64,000 nt of DNA from Yoonia sp034652275. GTDB lineage: Bacteria; Pseudomonadota; Alphaproteobacteria; Rhodobacterales; Rhodobacteraceae. The stretch spans positions 1,426,001-1,490,000 of the forward strand of contig NZ_JAXIWG010000001.1 in the NCBI RefSeq assembly GCF_034652275.1, given 5' to 3'. The notes below the pieces were generated by a model. The model made no database searches and was not told where the DNA came from. It was given only the letters and a program-made list of their open reading frames with translations. Positions 61,903-64,000 of this stretch are shown one piece after another. Each line of letters opens with the position of its first letter. Position 1 is the first letter of the stretch. The position numbers were made by a program, and so were the translations under genes.

Positions 61903-62919
61903 ATGACAGCGCTGGATCGATATGTGCGGCTGGAAAGCGACGGGCTCTGGCGGCCTGCGCCCGACCAGCAGCGACGGCAGGTCACGATCTCTTTTGGCGA
62001 TGCGACGCTAGTCATTGCAGACGGGGCCGCACGCCCGCTGGCGCATTGGTCACTGCCGGCAGTCATCCGGCTGAACCCAGGTGATCATCCCGCTCTTTAC
62101 AGCCCCGATATCGAGGCCAGCGAAGAGCTGGAAATCGCCGACGAGACGATGATCGACGCCATCGAAGAGGTGCGCAAGGCGCTGGCCAAGGCGCGCCCAC
62201 AACCCGGCAAGCTGCGGCACTGGATCACCGCAGGGATCGTGGCCGCGACACTGGCGCTGGCTGTGTTCTGGCTGCCCGGCGCGCTGATGCGACAAACGCT
62301 GGCGGTGGTGCCCACGGCCAAACGGGTCGAGATCGGCGCGATCATCCTTGCCCATGTGCAGACCAAGACTGGCACGGTCTGTCGTGACGCAGCCGCACAG
62401 GCCGCGGCGGGCACGCTGGCCACACGGGTTTTCGGGGCGGGAACGCCACTGAACATCGTTGTTGTGCCAAAGCTCGCGCAAGGGGCGCTGGCGATGCCGG
62501 GGGGGTTGATCGTTCTGGATGCCGAATTGTTGCAGGCAGCGGATGATCCGGTCGCCGTGGCGGGATTCGTGCTGGCCAGCCGTGTGGCCATCGCGGGGCA
62601 GGACCCTCTTGAACCCGTGCTGCGCGAGGCAGGAATGGCCACGACCTTTGGCCTGCTTACCACCGGCGACATCCCGCGCGAGGTATTGCAGCGCCACGCC
62701 GACGACCGCCTTGCCGAACCGGCACCACAAGCAGCTAATGGCGATCTGCGCCGCGCCTTTGCGACAGCGAACCTGCCGCACCGGCCCTATCAGGTGCTGG
62801 CGGATGCCCGCACCGGCACGATGCCCGATCTGGGGCGCGACCCGCTGGACGGCCAGCCGACCCCGCCGATTATGACCGACAGCGAATGGATCAGCCTGCA
62901 GAACATCTGCAACCGCTGA
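61903..62919 (+). CDS. Membrane protein with a degenerate M48-like peptidase region
   Basis: A 338-residue protein. Residues 1-100 form a cytoplasmic, beta-rich domain, followed by a transmembrane helix (about 108-128). Residues 175-220 follow the M48 peptidase pattern (AMPGGLIVLDAELLQAADDP), but where the HExxH zinc motif belongs the sequence reads VAVAGFVLASRVAIA. The His, Glu and His are all missing, so it is predicted to be catalytically inactive. Possibly a regulator or scaffold. It is a lone gene before the opposing upp. Confidence 0.6.
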   Translation: MTALDRYVRLESDGLWRPAPDQQRRQVTISFGDATLVIADGAARPLAHWSLPAVIRLNPGDHPALYSPDIEASEELEIADETMIDAIEEVRKALAKARPQPGKLRHWITAGIVAATLALAVFWLPGALMRQTLAVVPTAKRVEIGAIILAHVQTKTGTVCRDAAAQAAAGTLATRVFGAGTPLNIVVVPKLAQGALAMPGGLIVLDAELLQAADDPVAVAGFVLASRVAIAGQDPLEPVLREAGMATTFGLLTTGDIPREVLQRHADDRLAEPAPQAANGDLRRAFATANLPHRPYQVLADARTGTMPDLGRDPLDGQPTPPIMTDSEWISLQNICNR

Positions 62920-62922
62920 CGG

Positions 62923-63555
62923 CTATTTGGTGCCGAACATCCGGTCGCCCGCATCGCCCAGACCCGGCACAATATAGCCGTGCTCGTTCAGATGACTATC
63001 GATGGCAGCGGTGACGATGGGCACATCGGGATGCGCTTCCTTCATCCGCGCGATGCCTTCGGGAGCGGCGAGCAGGCAGAGGAAACGGATATTCGTCGCC
63101 CCTGCGTTTTTCAAAAGATCAATCGCCGCGACGGATGAATTGCCCGTCGCCAGCATCGGATCGACGGCGATGACCAGCCGGTCCTCGAGCTCAGTCGGGA
63201 CCTTGAAATAGTATTGCACGGGTTGCAGCGTTTTTTCGTCGCGGTAAAGACCCACGAACCCCACGCGCGCCGAAGGGATCAGTTCCAGCACGCCATCAAG
63301 CAGCCCGTTACCGGCGCGCAGAATCGACACAAGCGCGAGTTTCTTGCCGTCGATCACCGGCGCATCCATCGGTTCCAGCGGCGTGTCGATCCGGCGGGTG
63401 GTCATCGGCAGGCCGCGCGTCACCTCATAGGCGAGCAGCTGGCTGATCTCACGCAGCAATTGGCGAAAGAGGGCTGTGGACGTTTCCTTTTGCCGCATCA
63501 GTGTCAGTTTGTGCTGCACCAAAGGATGGGTGACATGGGTGACATGGTCGTTCAT
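62923..63555 (-). CDS. upp: Uracil phosphoribosyltransferase
   Basis: A 210-residue salvage enzyme making UMP from uracil and PRPP. It shows the N-terminal HPLVQHKLTLMR, RAGNGLLDG, the PRPP loop VDPMLATGNSSVAAID and GLGDAGDRMFGT at the C-terminus. It overlaps the adenosine deaminase gene by ATGA, forming a nucleobase salvage pair. Confidence 0.95.
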   Translation of the reverse strand: MNDHVTHVTHPLVQHKLTLMRQKETSTALFRQLLREISQLLAYEVTRGLPMTTRRIDTPLEPMDAPVIDGKKLALVSILRAGNGLLDGVLELIPSARVGFVGLYRDEKTLQPVQYYFKVPTELEDRLVIAVDPMLATGNSSVAAIDLLKNAGATNIRFLCLLAAPEGIARMKEAHPDVPIVTAAIDSHLNEHGYIVPGLGDAGDRMFGTK

Positions 63556-64000
63556 CGGGCAGGCTCCAGTCGTTTGGCCACACGGGCGCGGGTCGCGTCA
63601 TCGCAGAAAGCGGCGGCAAGGGCGGTCTGGTTCAGCGCCGCGAAATCGGTCTCGTCCCAGCCAAAGGTCTTGTGCAGCATGTCGCATTCGGCGGTCATCG
63701 TGGTGTGAAAGAACGGCGGATCATCGGTGGATACCGTGACCTTGACGCCCGCGTCGCGCAGGCGGGCGATGGGGTGGCTGGCCCAGTCGGTCACCGCCTT
63801 GAGCACGACGTTGGACCCCGGGCAGACCTCCAGCACGATGTCTTTTTCGACGATCTCGCGCAGCAAGGCGGGATCGTCGATGGCCCCGATCCCGTGGCCG
63901 ATGCGGGACACCTTCAGATCGCGGATGGTCTCAGTCACCATCGCCGCCCCGCCCCATTCACCGGCATGACAGGTCAGCGGGATACCCGCCTCGCGCGCGA
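63552..64000 (-). CDS. add: Adenosine deaminase, C-terminal part (cut by window edge)
   Basis: The last about 149 codons lie in the window; the frame continues past the right edge. Visible are LTCHAGEWGG with a zinc-site His, RIGHGIGA, ICPGS-type VCPGSN and VTVSTDDPPFF with the catalytic Asp pair. The stop overlaps the upp start (ATGA). Confidence 0.9.
   Translation of the reverse strand, partial: AREAGIPLTCHAGEWGGAAMVTETIRDLKVSRIGHGIGAIDDPALLREIVEKDIVLEVCPGSNVVLKAVTDWASHPIARLRDAGVKVTVSTDDPPFFHTTMTAECDMLHKTFGWDETDFAALNQTALAAAFCDDATRARVAKRLEPAR

Noticed and set aside
1..64000. CRISPR array, prophage, insertion sequence, rRNA or origin
   Set aside because: None of the expected repeats, integrase/transposase genes, rRNA or DnaA-box clusters was seen when reading both strands.

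Overview
The window is chromosomal DNA from a high-GC alphaproteobacterium. The best fit is a marine Rhodobacteraceae (Roseobacter-group) bacterium. The gene types point that way: a TAXI-TRAP transporter with DUF1850, ectoine-degradation genes, DabAB, tandem MerR regulators beside a beta-oxidation operon, a compact chemotaxis operon, and many 4-nt ATGA gene overlaps. I see no phage, insertion sequence, CRISPR array or rRNA. One tRNA-Gly(UCC) is present. The genus cannot be read from the sequence alone.

Layout: 1-5.4 kb holds ion transport and an SDR (a cut-off cation P-type ATPase, SDR, CPA2/Kef-type antiporter, P1B metal ATPase). 5.7-8.1 kb is an autotransporter. 8.2-10.8 kb holds YedK/HMCES, an AI-2E-family permease and an AAG-type 3-methyladenine glycosylase. 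10.8-15.8 kb is dabB-dabA (inorganic carbon uptake) with a divergent LysR gene. 15.9-19.4 kb is a TAXI-TRAP operon. 19.5-21.4 kb is ECF sigma, RskA-type anti-sigma and a fasciclin protein. 21.6-24.0 kb is a three-gene envelope module (membrane protein, OmpA-like, Sel1-repeat protein) that I cannot assign to a known system. 24-29.1 kb is ectoine/diaminobutyrate/GABA catabolism. 29.1-36.0 kb is a basic amino acid decarboxylase, copper homeostasis (CueR, CopA, CopZ), a DsbA-like protein and an L,D-transpeptidase.

36.2-42.7 kb is one tightly packed chemotaxis operon: STAS protein, cheY, cheA, cheW, cheR, cheY, a small DxxxQ protein, a 46-codon ORF, cheB, cheD. Its order resembles the Sinorhizobium cheS-cheY1-cheA-cheW-cheR-cheB-cheY2-cheD-cheT operon. 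The STAS protein and the DxxxQ protein look like candidates for the CheS and CheT roles. CheB carries a receiver domain that has lost its phosphorylation residues.

42.7-64.0 kb is mainly lipid and nucleotide metabolism: an acyl-CoA synthetase, an ABC exporter, tRNA-Gly, a 5'-nucleotidase, DUF952, pyrD, MATE, two thioesterases, two MerR regulators, a beta-oxidation operon (acyl-CoA dehydrogenase, GST, thiolase, FadB), a DMT permease, a DmdB-like acyl-CoA ligase, a membrane protein that looks like an M48 peptidase without its catalytic motif, upp, and a cut-off adenosine deaminase.

The most interesting material is the chemotaxis accessory proteins, the 21.6-24.0 kb module whose first and third genes seem to share a C-terminal domain, the mycobacterial-style SigK-RskA-fasciclin arrangement, a palindromic LysR operator candidate at dabB, and a textbook 19-bp-spacer CueR promoter. 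All family assignments come from motif reading; no database search was possible.
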